DNA of 64,000 bases, taken from assembly GCA_028015205.1 (NCBI GenBank), contig CM051518.1, positions 56,468,372 through 56,532,371 on the forward strand, read 5' to 3'. Made by a program: the position numbers and the translations under genes. Source of the stretch: Mytilisepta virgata (lineage: Eukaryota > Mollusca > Bivalvia > Mytilida > Mytilidae). The notes beneath the pieces are model-generated. The model searched no databases. It worked only from the letters and a program-made list of their open reading frames with translations, and had not been told where the DNA came from. This document shows, piece after piece, positions 62,701-64,000 of this stretch; position 1 is the stretch's first letter; every line of letters begins with the position of its first letter.

Positions 62701-63101
62701 AAGTTAATCCTAATGCCGATAATGAACAGACTACCTAAATGGGCAGTAGTCGTAGATTAATGTATGTTATCAATTAATACAAGATAATGGTACTTACAGC
62801 TAGTACAGCTTGATAACTACATAATGATAACAGGGAAGCGACCACTAATAGCCTGAAAATAGAGAAAAATCAAATCGTTTTTAATGGTTCATAACTTGGT
62901 CTTTTAATTCTTCTTTCCTCTTCTTTTTATATTTTTCACAATTTTAATATACGAAACGCCATTGCAGTTTACATTTTTGAAATAGACTATAGGTTATTTA
63001 TTGTTGCATTCACAGAAAAGTTTAAAGTTTTTTTTTCATAATAAATATAAAATAATAAATCAGAAGTTATTTTTCATGCTTTATACATACCATTCATTCA
63101 T
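4814..63101 (-). CDS. COL4A1-like: Type IV collagen alpha chain, 27 exons, C-terminal third off-window
   Basis: Secreted basement-membrane collagen; family chains trimerise through NC1 and cross-link through 7S to form sheet networks. Twenty-seven exons join into one open frame of 1068 codons plus one base. Layout by residue: signal peptide 1-22, acidic linker 23-34, Cys-rich 7S start (C35, C40, C46, C48), Gly-X-Y from about 50, GCNGT at 131-135, then interruptions at 166-171, 226-230, 249-264, 466-470, 501-505, 544-550 (CxxC), 617-629, 693-694, 726-736 and 839-843. Frequent interruptions plus the 7S cysteines separate this from fibrillar collagen. Known chains are about 1700 residues with a roughly 230-residue NC1 domain, so the end lies left of base 1. 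The alpha-1 type is favoured by the CxxC interruption and the hydrophobic/acidic one after it; alpha-2 type is not excluded. An in-frame TAA at 63111-63113 and a G at -3 support the start. Exons are listed singly below. Confidence 0.93.
4949..5461. repeat. Tandem repeat family B, left part
   Basis: Begins near 5090 (TTTACCCCACCACTTTCAAA). Units carry CCTCTTTCATTTTT, TGCATTTTATTTCTATA and TAGAATTTTGA at a spacing of about 150-190 bases. Interrupted at 5461 by element copy 2 and resumes at 7546. Confidence 0.5.
5462..7545. mobile_element. Non-autonomous element, copy 2 (2.1 kb)
   Basis: Same start (TAATAAAATGCTCCGCTGGG) and internal blocks as 1065-3470, including the 160-bp units (about 7020-7480), but a degenerate right end (CAATATACGTCCATAAAAATT). 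Inserted into repeat family B. It lacks the poly-C region of copy 1 and carries its own 77-bp insertion at 6649-6738. Confidence 0.62.
6649..6738 (-). mobile_element. 77-bp SINE-tail insertion with 13-bp target duplication
   Basis: CAATTTTTGTTGA occurs at 6649-6661 and 6726-6738, flanking a segment absent from element copy 1. On the minus strand the insert reads GGCGTTAAACAATATTTAAT followed by (CAAT)n, which looks like the 3' tail of a 5'-truncated SINE. TSD length fits LINE-driven insertion. Confidence 0.6.
7546..8060. repeat. Tandem repeat family B, right part
   Basis: Two to three diverged units (around 7540-7740, 7750-7910, 7912-8050) with TGCATTTTATTTCTATA and AGCTTGTGACCCAAACTCC, continuing 5090-5461. 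Confidence 0.5.
8407..8573. mobile_element. Palindromic MITE-like foldback
   Basis: Long inverted repeat centred near 8490: left arm GTAGTGGGGGAAATATGAAG, right arm CTTCATATTCCCCCCACTAC, with inner ATATCATATTCCCC/GGGGAATATGATAT. The two arms together span most of the 167 bases. No ORF. Confidence 0.6.
8642..8785 (-). CDS. COL4A1-like: Collagen IV exon 26 (residues 976-1024)
   Basis: 144 bases, 16 triplets, acceptor ATATTTCAG, donor GTATAG. Contains [13 protein letters not shown]. Split Gly at both ends. Confidence 0.93.
9060..9383 (-). CDS. COL4A1-like: Collagen IV exon 25 (residues 868-976, longest exon)
   Basis: 324 bases, 36 perfect triplets, acceptor TGTTTTACAG, donor GTAAAG. The length and perfect repeat suggest fusion of ancestral shorter exons by intron loss. 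The opposite strand is also open with a Pro/Ser-rich pattern, which is only the antisense of GGN-CCN codons. Confidence 0.96.
9384..10370. other. Intron 24, no recognised feature
   Basis: 987 bases between exons 24 and 25. AT-rich unique-looking sequence; no repeat, exon or RNA recognised. Confidence 0.6.
10371..10484 (-). CDS. COL4A1-like: Collagen IV exon 24 (residues 830-868)
   Basis: 114 bases, acceptor TGATTTCAG, donor GTAAAT. Triplets interrupted once by GNILE (839-843). Split Gly at both ends. Confidence 0.93.
10485..10825. other. Intron 23, no recognised feature
   Basis: 341 bases, AT-rich, one poly-A run near 10590; nothing else seen. Confidence 0.6.
10826..10933 (-). CDS. COL4A1-like: Collagen IV exon 23 (RGD, residues 794-830)
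   Basis: 108 bases, 12 triplets, split Gly at both ends; acceptor ATGCCTCAG, donor GTAGAG. GPRGDK gives an RGD tripeptide at 799-801 (bases 10911-10919), a possible integrin contact although it lies inside the helix. Confidence 0.93.
11515..11598. repeat. 29-bp inverted repeat with an extra internal copy
   Basis: ATGTTGACTCTTAGAAACC starts the left arm at 11515; its complement ends the right arm (about 11570-11598), one mismatch. A further copy TGACTCTTAGAAACCTAGAG lies in the loop. Could be a small foldback element or a rearranged duplication. Confidence 0.6.
11811..12196. mobile_element. Candidate hAT-type MITE
   Basis: Left end TAGAGACGTAACGATTCACC; right end, read inverted, AGGTGTAACAATACGCTTCG. 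Imperfect terminal inverted repeats with the GTAAC.AT motif and similar 8-base flanks (AGCATGCC / CAATGCAC) suggest hAT. No transposase reading frame. Confidence 0.4.
12388..12477 (-). CDS. COL4A1-like: Collagen IV exon 22 (residues 764-794)
   Basis: 90 bases, ten perfect triplets with split Gly at both ends; acceptor TTTTATTAG, donor GTATTG. Confidence 0.92.
12478..14022. other. Intron 21, no recognised feature
   Basis: 1545 bases between exons 21 and 22. A short open frame at 13009-13341 (+) shows no domain or codon pattern. Nothing supported. Confidence 0.5.
14023..14139 (-). CDS. COL4A1-like: Collagen IV exon 21 (residues 725-764)
   Basis: 117 bases, acceptor CATTTTAG, donor GTATGT. Starts with interruption [11 protein letters not shown] (726-736), then nine triplets. 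Its alternating acidic/hydrophobic pattern before KGEPGDKG resembles an interruption in vertebrate alpha-1(IV) downstream of the CxxC, which supports that assignment. Confidence 0.93.
14646..15620. repeat. Tandem array: 47-bp unit, 21 copies
   Basis: About 975 bases of a 47-bp unit, each holding TAGGCCTAGCCAATCA and AGAAATAAACTGTCT. I count 21 copies of the CCTAGCCAAT core, allowing single changes; one unit near 15400 is shortened by about 20 bases. Variants alternate CACAGAG, CATAGAG and CATACAG. Lies in the intron between exons 20 and 21 and is followed by a 15-base poly-C (15637-15651). Confidence 0.95.
15779..15956 (-). CDS. COL4A1-like: Collagen IV exon 20 (residues 666-725)
   Basis: 178 bases, acceptor TTTTTGTAG, donor GTAAGC. 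Nine triplets, one short GV step (693-694, a missing Y residue), ten more triplets, then a split Gly. The 47-bp tandem array begins about 160 bases downstream in the following intron. Confidence 0.94.
15957..16675. repeat. Intron 19 with diverged GTTACTTTGTTCT repeats
   Basis: 719 bases. Around 16370-16530 the motif (A)GTTACTTTGTTC(T)...GGAACTT occurs three to four times in diverged form. Otherwise plain intron. Confidence 0.4.
16676..16791 (-). CDS. COL4A1-like: Collagen IV exon 19 (residues 627-665)
   Basis: 116 bases, acceptor TTAAACAG, donor GTAATG. Completes Cys627, then EK and 12 triplets from GNP to GDK. Returns to phase 0 at its 3' end. Confidence 0.92.
17156..17240 (-). CDS. COL4A1-like: Collagen IV exon 18 (residues 599-627)
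   Basis: 85 bases, acceptor TTTTCAAG, donor GTAAGTG. Six triplets, then a long interruption [10 protein letters not shown] (617-626). The last base T joins GT of exon 19 to make Cys627. This is the only split codon in the collagen part that is not glycine. Confidence 0.9.
17536..17714 (-). CDS. COL4A1-like: Collagen IV exon 17 (CxxC interruption, residues 539-598)
   Basis: 179 bases, acceptor GCATGACAG, donor [18 protein letters not shown] breaks the helix at 544-550 with C545 and C548, followed by 16 triplets. A CxxC within a mid-helix interruption occurs in vertebrate alpha-1(IV) and is thought to form a disulfide loop or link chains. A 27-bp tandem array sits 50 bases before the acceptor. 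Confidence 0.94.
17764..17870. repeat. Tandem array: 27-bp unit, 4 copies
   Basis: AAAAATGATATTAAATGAAA-CAAACAT repeated at 17764, 17791, 17818 and (shortened) 17845. Ends 50 bases upstream of the exon 17 acceptor. The open frames through it are a by-product of a period divisible by three. Confidence 0.92.
18610..19960. repeat. GCTCACCTGG-type element, diverged copy
   Basis: Starts CTAGAGACTCAGAGGGCTCAG CCTGTATCGCTCACCTG near 18614, then about eight diverged units of 145-165 bases, each with CCTGTCAAGTTTTGTTCCAT and GGCCATGTTTG motifs. The 3' terminus is not recognisable. Open frames here are repeat-derived. Confidence 0.6.
19961..20801. other. End of intron 16, no recognised feature
   Basis: AT-rich sequence before exon 16; weak direct similarity between about 19990-20030 and 20130-20160 (AACACGTCAAGAG / AACGGGTCAAGAG). 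Nothing else. Confidence 0.4.
20802..21101 (-). CDS. COL4A1-like: Collagen IV exon 16 (residues 439-539)
   Basis: 300 bases with split Gly codons at both ends; acceptor TTTTGTAG, donor GTTAGA. Two interruptions, GRSIP (466-470) and GNSTR (501-505); the latter makes an N-glycosylation sequon N502-S-T504. The donor is non-consensus at +3/+4, but frame and repeat fix the boundary. Confidence 0.93.
21673..23173 (+). mobile_element. Decayed DNA transposon, about 1.5 kb with inverted ends
   Basis: Left end CTGTGGATTTATTATTCG then TTTTCGTGGTTTTCGTGGG; right end, inverted, CTGTGGATTCATTTATTTTC then GTGGATTCATGG. These match a widespread bivalve terminal motif (from memory). The interior holds a transposase-like coding remnant at 22477-22608. 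Confidence 0.55.
22477..22608 (+). pseudogene. Transposase C-terminal remnant (MULE/FLYWCH-like)
   Basis: One frame, without a start codon, reads [20 protein letters not shown] and continues to a stop at 22606-22608. The pattern KKL..HHPN...II..LQQ.Q resembles the tail of MULE-type or FLYWCH-associated transposases, which follows an NN..E.WH motif. Here the bases just upstream are frame-shifted and stopped, so it is dead. Overlapping frames give an ORF at 22449-22838 that is not protein-like. Family assignment is by eye only. Confidence 0.4.
23203..23372. mobile_element. Palindromic MITE-like foldback
   Basis: GATTCTCCTTCAGGTACGAG at the left pairs with a right end containing AATTGAAGGAGAATC; inner TTATGGAATTTATCCACCC pairs with GGTGGAGAAATTCCATAA. 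Centre near 23290 (GAGCCTTCAGCGAGC). No ORF. Confidence 0.6.
23373..23782. other. Intron 15 remainder, no recognised feature
   Basis: 410 bases up to exon 15; nothing recognised. Confidence 0.4.
23783..23987 (-). CDS. COL4A1-like: Collagen IV exon 15 (residues 371-439)
   Basis: 205 bases: 68 codons plus the first G of Gly439. Uninterrupted triplets GGS, GPA, GPK ... GVP. Acceptor CATTTCAG, donor GTACTG. This is where introns change from phase 0 to the split-glycine phase 1. Confidence 0.93.
24425..26262. repeat. Composite of GCTCACCTGG-type repeat, AAAAGAAAAAATC units and element tail
   Basis: Starts GAGCCTGTATCGCTCACCTG at about 24440 with three units of GGCGGCCATCTTGG type, then 24950-25310 with three units ending GAATTAAAAGAAAAAATCCC, then a foldback (25377-25567), then a tail ending TTGTCGTATAAGAAG (26262), similar to the right end of the element at 1065-3470. 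Confidence 0.5.
25377..25567. mobile_element. Foldback MITE with 42-bp arms
   Basis: AGGGCTATTCCGGAAAAAAA...GGTTGGAAGGCA at the left pairs with TGCCTTCCAACC...TGGAATAGCCCT at the right, with two or three mismatches. Inner part is TGTATGGGT-rich. Confidence 0.65.
26263..27413. other. Intron 14 remainder, no recognised feature
   Basis: 1150 bases before exon 14, AT-rich, with no repeat or exon that I recognise. Confidence 0.4.
27414..27578 (-). CDS. COL4A1-like: Collagen IV exon 14 (residues 316-370)
   Basis: 165 bases: 18 perfect triplets plus one Gly codon. The final Gly pairs with GK at the start of exon 15 to make GGK, so the helix is unbroken across the junction. Acceptor AATTTAAG, donor GTAAGT. 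Contains GLPGEKGDR, a charged context of the kind integrins bind in other collagens. Confidence 0.93.
27579..28235. other. Intron 13, no recognised feature
   Basis: 657 bases of AT-rich intron; nothing recognised. Confidence 0.5.
28236..28298 (-). CDS. COL4A1-like: Collagen IV exon 13 (residues 295-315)
   Basis: 63 bases, seven triplets, Met-rich at the start ([12 protein letters not shown]). Acceptor TTATTATAG, donor GTAAGA, phase 0. Confidence 0.9.
28764..28936. mobile_element. 173-bp MITE with 23-bp terminal inverted repeats
   Basis: CAGTTGACTCTCGTTATCTC at the left and, inverted, CAGTCGACTCTCGTTATCTC at the right; one mismatch over 23 bases (both end ...GAA). The terminus is the CAGT(C/T)GA...CTCGTTATCTCGAA type seen in Tc1/mariner/pogo-related MITEs. 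The right flank TATA fits a TA target; the left flank is degraded. Confidence 0.7.
29557..29610 (-). CDS. COL4A1-like: Collagen IV exon 12 (residues 277-294)
   Basis: 54 bases, six triplets from GNVGFPGIQ to GESGLD. Acceptor TATATTTAG, donor GTAAGT. The length equals the classic fibrillar-collagen exon, but it is the only such exon in this gene. Confidence 0.9.
29890..32727. mobile_element. Full-length GCTCACCTGG element (2.8 kb) built of 166-bp units
   Basis: Inverted ends GCTCACCTGG (29914-29923) and CCAGGTGAGC (32713-32722). Inside, TTTCCCATAG recurs at 30155, 30321, 30489, 30665, 30831 and 30999, and TTCCCATAGG (or TTCCCCTAGG) at 31801, 31967, 32132, 32298 and 32465, giving spacings of 165-176 bases. 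Each unit has GGCGGCCATCTTGG. The right end has a (GACGAC)n-like segment. Short ORFs inside (31957-32725) are repeats of the same frame, not a gene. Confidence 0.75.
32728..33737. other. Intron 11 remainder, no recognised feature
   Basis: 1010 bases before exon 11's donor; a GATGAACAGACCGACAGAAG stretch near 32820 marks another degenerate repeat tail. Otherwise nothing. Confidence 0.4.
33738..33935 (-). CDS. COL4A1-like: Collagen IV exon 11 (residues 211-276, Gln/Pro interruption)
   Basis: 198 bases, acceptor ATTTTTCAG, donor GTATCA. Three departures from the triplet: GISVK (226-230), GNNQPQPQT (249-257) and GSTI (261-264). The Asn/Gln/Pro run is not triple-helical and probably acts as a hinge. 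Open reading continues past the donor, but the collagen pattern stops there and the next exon starts in frame. Confidence 0.93.
34060..34862. repeat. Direct duplication of about 490 bp in intron 10
   Basis: ATTAACATATTCCTGCAAGT and the following sequence occur twice, offset 487 bases (from about 34070 and 34557). The second copy lacks about 170 internal bases. Confidence 0.75.
34863..36039. other. Intron 10 remainder, no recognised feature
   Basis: 1177 bases up to exon 10; a weak trace of GTGACAGCGG repeat near 35480. Nothing else. Confidence 0.4.
36040..36102 (-). CDS. COL4A1-like: Collagen IV exon 10 (residues 190-210)
   Basis: 63 bases, seven triplets from GPPGRDGQL to GLPGPK. Acceptor TATATCAG, donor GTATGT, phase 0. 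Confidence 0.9.
36165..36995. repeat. GCTCACCTG-type element, diverged copy
   Basis: Starts AGGCTCACCTGAGCCTGTAT (near 36168) and ends GGCCAGGTCAGCTTAG (near 36990). Inner units have GTAGTTTCAGAGGAGAA and GGCGGCCATGTTG. Confidence 0.55.
37179..37214 (-). CDS. COL4A1-like: Collagen IV exon 9 (residues 178-189)
   Basis: 36 bases, four triplets: [12 protein letters not shown]. Acceptor ATTATAG, donor GTAAGT, phase 0. The acceptor has a poor pyrimidine tract, but frame and repeat are exact. Confidence 0.87.
37215..38208. other. Intron 8, right part of window order, no recognised feature
   Basis: 994 AT-rich bases between exon 9 and the SINE. No exon or repeat recognised. Confidence 0.4.
38218..38508 (-). 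mobile_element. tRNA-derived SINE, near full length
   Basis: On the minus strand: box A-like TGGCTGAGTGGTCTAGG (38480s), box B GAGTTCGAATCTC (about 38410), then a central core with CTCTCCGGGCACTCCGG and a (CAAA)n tail at about 38232-38245. Head, core and tail match the metazoan Meta-SINE/core-SINE plan (from memory). Possible short target duplication ATTTT(G)ATG on both sides. The head is diverged from a tRNA and there is no cloverleaf I would call functional. Confidence 0.8.
38754..38790. repeat. (ATT)n microsatellite
   Basis: About twelve uninterrupted ATT units. Confidence 0.95.
39456..40056. mobile_element. 600-bp nested foldback element
   Basis: Left AATAGGTTATCATACATTGT and on through TACAATAGGGAAAATATTGT pair with inverted right-end sequence (39998-40056: GTACAATATTTTTCCGTATT...AATAACCTATT). 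Inside are nested hairpins: TGAAAACCC/GGGTTTTCA (39520-39570), ACTGGTCATTAATAC pairs (39630-39690), and TATAAAGCCTGTAT/ATACAGGCTTTATA (39830/39960). A related end (AATAGGTTATTATG) lies at 38887. No ORF. Confidence 0.6.
40480..40700. mobile_element. MITE with AATACTGTAAATT ends
   Basis: CCAATACTGTAAATTCAGAA then ATTATTG at the left pairs with CAATAATTTCCAAATTTACA then GTATTG at the right. Flanked on both sides by CGGCCAATAC motifs, so it may be nested in a CCAATAC-rich foldback (40455-40760). Confidence 0.55.
40761..41384. other. Intron 8 end, no recognised feature
   Basis: 624 bases up to the exon 8 donor; nothing recognised. Confidence 0.4.
41385..41507 (-). CDS. COL4A1-like: Collagen IV exon 8 (residues 137-177)
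   Basis: 123 bases between acceptor TTTAAACAG and donor GTAAAA (weaker than most here). Nine triplets, then the interruption GAPARDGV (164-171), then GIKGNK. This is the first break in the helix after 7S and probably a flexible site. Confidence 0.92.
42258..42399. mobile_element. Long palindromic MITE-like element
   Basis: Arms of about 65 bases: CAATTATAGCCTTTA...GGTCGATACATGTTTTATCA and TCGATAAAACATGTATCGAC...AAAGGCTATAATTG, with inner ATGAAATTATATCGAC pairing GTCAATATAATTTCAT. Loop is GACGAAGTC. Could form one continuous hairpin in pre-mRNA. Confidence 0.75.
42400..43553. other. Intron 7 remainder, no recognised feature
   Basis: 1150 AT-rich bases; nothing recognised. Confidence 0.4.
43554..43616 (-). 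CDS. COL4A1-like: Collagen IV exon 7 (GCNGT motif, residues 116-136)
   Basis: 63 bases, seven triplets ending GLDGCNGTQ. Acceptor TTTTAACAG, donor GTAAGT. C132 with the N-glycosylation sequon N133-G-T135 matches the conserved GCNGT of the collagen IV 7S region, known to carry an N-glycan in vertebrate chains. Confidence 0.94.
44206..44250 (-). CDS. COL4A1-like: Collagen IV exon 6 (residues 101-115)
   Basis: 45 bases, five triplets: [15 protein letters not shown]. Acceptor TTTTTCAG, donor GTAAGTATG, phase 0. Confidence 0.9.
44838..44975. mobile_element. Palindromic MITE-like foldback
   Basis: CATTTTGGTAGTTTTATAGG...TATAAGCC at the left pairs with GGCTTTTATACC-CCAATAAAACTACAAAAATG at the right; inner GAAGCACATTTTT-type halves pair around 44905. 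No ORF. Confidence 0.65.
45253..45387 (-). CDS. COL4A1-like: Collagen IV exon 5 (Gly-X-Y, residues 56-100)
   Basis: 135 bases, 15 perfect Gly-X-Y triplets from GSP to GNR. Acceptor CTTTAG, donor GTAAGTAAG, phase 0. Contains [10 protein letters not shown], a lysine-rich stretch of the 7S helical part. Confidence 0.93.
45388..48580. other. Intron 4, no recognised feature
   Basis: 3193 AT-rich bases. I see no repeat family, exon or RNA. A short T-rich run lies near 47490. Confidence 0.45.
48581..48661 (-). CDS. COL4A1-like: Collagen IV exon 4 (Cys-rich 7S start, residues 29-55)
   Basis: Acceptor CGTTATAG, donor GTAAGT, phase 0. Four cysteines (C35, C40, C46, C48) sit in DCQGG-NC-GCKC, followed by IGEKGSR, where Gly-X-Y begins. 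Cysteines followed at once by a GxKG start is the signature of the collagen IV 7S domain, where four trimers join by disulfide and lysine cross-links. Confidence 0.92.
48920..50080. mobile_element. GCTCACCTGG-type element, about 1.16 kb copy
   Basis: Starts CTAGAGGCTCTCAAGAGCCT (48921) and ends GGCCAGGTGAGGTAAAAA (50063-50080). Five to six diverged units with GGCGGCC/GGCAGCCATCTTGG and AGGACCAT motifs. The right end has ACGGACGGCAGACGGACGAC. Confidence 0.7.
50930..51440. repeat. Tandem repeat, about 157-bp unit, three copies
   Basis: CAACAAAAGTGAAAAT(G/T)G-type starts recur near 50977, 51132 and 51291, with GAAAATCAGTCAA and TGTGAAAAATTGCTT inside. Ends with GACAGACAGACGGACGG...GGCGTATAAAA. 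Same tail style as the GCTCACCTGG elements but a different body. Confidence 0.6.
51441..53809. other. Intron 3 segment, no supported feature
   Basis: AT-rich. An exon-like 25-base piece at 51792-51816 was rejected. Around 53560-53690 TCCGGCGGATGAAAACCCC and TCCGGATCCAGTG resemble the array that follows at 53810. Confidence 0.4.
53810..53925. repeat. Tandem array: 29-bp unit, 4 copies
   Basis: ACTAGTG(N)TTT...CCAGGAATGATTAC starts at 53810, 53839, 53868 and 53897. Changes are concentrated in the middle of the unit. Confidence 0.92.
54488..54565 (-). mobile_element. Short insertion with 12-bp direct repeats
   Basis: ATTCAGTAGCGA at 54488-54499 and 54554-54565 flank about 54 bases. On the minus strand the insert contains AAGGACGTTAAAAACTCCCT, like the tail of a 5'-truncated SINE. 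Small size and unmatched family make this tentative. Confidence 0.4.
54566..56683. other. Intron 3 segment, no recognised feature
   Basis: 2118 AT-rich bases; no exon, repeat or RNA recognised. Confidence 0.4.
56684..57080. mobile_element. 397-bp MITE with TTAA ends (piggyBac-like)
   Basis: TTAAGGATGATCGCTGGTC at 56684-56702 and, inverted, TTAAGGATGCTCGCTGGTC at 57062-57080: 19-bp terminal repeats with one mismatch. The TTAA at both tips fits piggyBac-type target duplication. Interior is AT-rich with no transposase frame. Confidence 0.7.
57081..60270. other. Intron 3, 5' segment, no recognised feature
   Basis: 3190 bases. Open frames at 57571-57897 (-) and 57669-57971 (+) overlap on opposite strands and show no domain, repeat or codon pattern. 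T-rich run near 57205-57235. Nothing supported. Confidence 0.4.
60271..60288 (-). CDS. COL4A1-like: Collagen IV exon 3, 18-base microexon (residues 23-28, ELDDEY)
   Basis: Eighteen bases between acceptor TTTTTCGCAG and donor GTATGT, phase 0 on both sides, encoding the acidic hexapeptide ELDDEY. It would be the mature N-terminus. It is isolated, with an 11.6 kb intron downstream and a 2.5 kb intron upstream. The call rests on strong splice sites and frame. Because it is a multiple of three, exon 2 could also splice straight to exon 4, so it may be optional. Confidence 0.6.
60289..62797. other. Intron 2, no recognised feature
   Basis: 2509 bases between the signal-peptide exon and the microexon. 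First introns of this kind often hold enhancers, but I see no specific site. A frame at 61704-61955 (+) has no recognisable content. Confidence 0.4.
62798..62852 (-). CDS. COL4A1-like: Collagen IV exon 2 (signal peptide, residues 4-22)
   Basis: Acceptor ATTTTCAG, donor GTAAGT. With exon 1 it encodes a 22-residue signal peptide: short N-region MNEW, hydrophobic core [10 protein letters not shown], and end AVLA. Val at -3 and Ala at -1 fit signal peptidase, so cleavage is predicted exactly at the exon 2/3 junction. This directs the chain to the ER for hydroxylation and trimer assembly. Confidence 0.85.
63091..63101 (-). CDS. COL4A1-like: Collagen IV exon 1 (start codon, residues 1-4)
   Basis: Eleven coding bases, ATGAATGAATG, then a GTATGT donor. 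The start is supported by an in-frame TAA at 63111-63113, a G at -3, and the hydrophobic signal sequence in the next exon. The intron is phase 2: the Trp4 codon is split TG|G. Confidence 0.8.
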
Positions 63102-64000
63102 GGCTCGAGTTTAACCGGGAAAGAACTTTGGTAGAGGTATCTTGAATCCAACAAGGAAATTCTAATGTAATCTTTCACTTCACAAGCACGCACAAACAGT
63201 TTAATCTTTACACGGCCAGTAGGCCGTTTCCTGTCCGCTGAGATAAATCTCAGCCAAATTTCACTTTTCACAGATTTAGATGATTTTGAATTTTCATGAA
63301 ATCATTAAAGAGGCTAGTCGCGTTGAAACGACGATCCTCGTCCCGTCTGTGTTATTCGGCTGAAGATAGTACCACTGCAGTTTACCAATTTGGAAGTGGT
63401 AGGCGGTGCTTAATTATTTCGGTCGCGCAAAAATATTGAAGCGAATATTATAAGTCTGAATTTCCAGATGGATGGTCCATTATGTAATTTTATTTTCAGT
63501 GTACACTTTTATTGTCTATCATAAAATCTGCTTATCAAGTCTTAATTGAACTAGATAAGAAATTCCACCACTTTGATAAATATAATGTTGCTCCCCACGT
63601 GTCTAGGCTAAACCAAATATATATATATATATTCAGAAGTGTCGCAATTTCCATGCAGCCACGAGACTGTTCTTTCTACCAAGGACGTCGAGACTATATC
63701 TTTTTGTTACCAAAGAAGTTTGATTAATATCTGCAGTTATTAATTTTTATCTTTTTGAAATATAATACAAAGACGTTTTATCTTATCGACTCTGATTTGC
63801 ATATGATTGACAGATGCCGAAAGGCTTGTAATTCGTGAAGAATTTGTGCTCATTGCCTATATCCGACAGAGGATAAAGTTCTTCAAAAGATATGTTGTTT
63901 CAAGTGTGATTCACTTTCTCAATTGAATCAAATTTCTCATAGTAGTTCACGAAATTTGGAATTTCCGCTTAATATTTACTTTACTTGTGATTTCTCAAGA
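63102..64000 (-). promoter_or_regulatory. 5' leader and upstream region of the collagen IV gene
   Basis: The 5' untranslated leader and promoter should lie here, but the transcription start cannot be fixed by eye. Seen: in-frame stop at 63111-63113; two short hairpins, ACGGCC/GGCCGT near 63212-63227 and GCTGAGAT/ATCTCAGC near 63237-63254 (the latter holds an AGATAA GATA-like site); a more CpG-rich patch around 63315-63430; an (AT)n run at about 63618-63632. No clear TATA box. No signal-peptide exon or Gly-X-Y exon on the + strand, so a head-to-head partner chain gene is not visible within 900 bases. Confidence 0.35.

Noticed and set aside
1..64000. A new multi-gene system (defence, toxin, biosynthetic cluster)
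   Set aside because: Apart from the collagen gene I find no second protein-coding locus; remaining structure is repeats and intron.

Overview
This window is animal (metazoan) nuclear DNA. It is AT-rich, intron-dense and full of short non-autonomous mobile elements. I infer a bivalve mollusc, probably a marine mussel (Mytilus-like), because several repeat families (a tRNA-derived SINE with a metazoan core, palindromic MITEs, and elements ending in GCTCACCTGG / CCAGGTGAGC) look like those of bivalve genomes. That assignment is from memory, not from a search.

The only protein-coding gene I can support is on the minus strand: the 5' two thirds of a type IV collagen alpha chain. I reconstructed 27 consecutive coding exons from 63101 down to 4814. 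They join in one open frame of 1068 codons plus one base, every junction has AG acceptor and GT donor bases, and no exon is out of phase with its neighbours. The order is: signal peptide (exons 1-2), an acidic 18-base microexon (3), a cysteine-rich 7S start (4), 7S/triple-helix transition with the GCNGT motif (5-7), then a long Gly-X-Y domain with typical type IV interruptions (8-27). The rest of the helix and the C-terminal NC1 domain lie beyond base 1. A CxxC interruption and a later acidic/hydrophobic one resemble the alpha-1-type chain, so I call it COL4A1-like with moderate confidence.

Region by region: 1-4813 is intron made of tandem repeats, with a 2.4 kb element inserted inside another repeat. 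4814-10933 holds exons 27-23 and a second copy of that element (5462-7545). 11-17.7 kb holds exons 22-17 and a 21-copy, 47-bp array. 17.7-27.4 kb holds exons 16-15, repeat copies and a decayed DNA transposon. 27.4-37.2 kb holds exons 14-9 and a 2.8 kb element built of 166-bp units. 37.2-48.7 kb holds exons 8-4, a SINE and foldback elements. 48.7-62.8 kb holds two large introns around microexon 3, and 62.8-63.1 kb holds the first two exons. 63.1-64 kb is leader and upstream sequence with no recognisable divergent gene.

The window is therefore one secreted basement-membrane gene plus the mobile-element history of its introns. I found no operon, CRISPR array, functional tRNA or rRNA, or second protein gene, and no clear undescribed system. 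The most interesting signals are the array of perfect CCAAT-box consensus sites, the change in intron phase along the gene, the splice-created cysteine, the nested insertions with readable boundaries and the nucleosome-sized repeat units.
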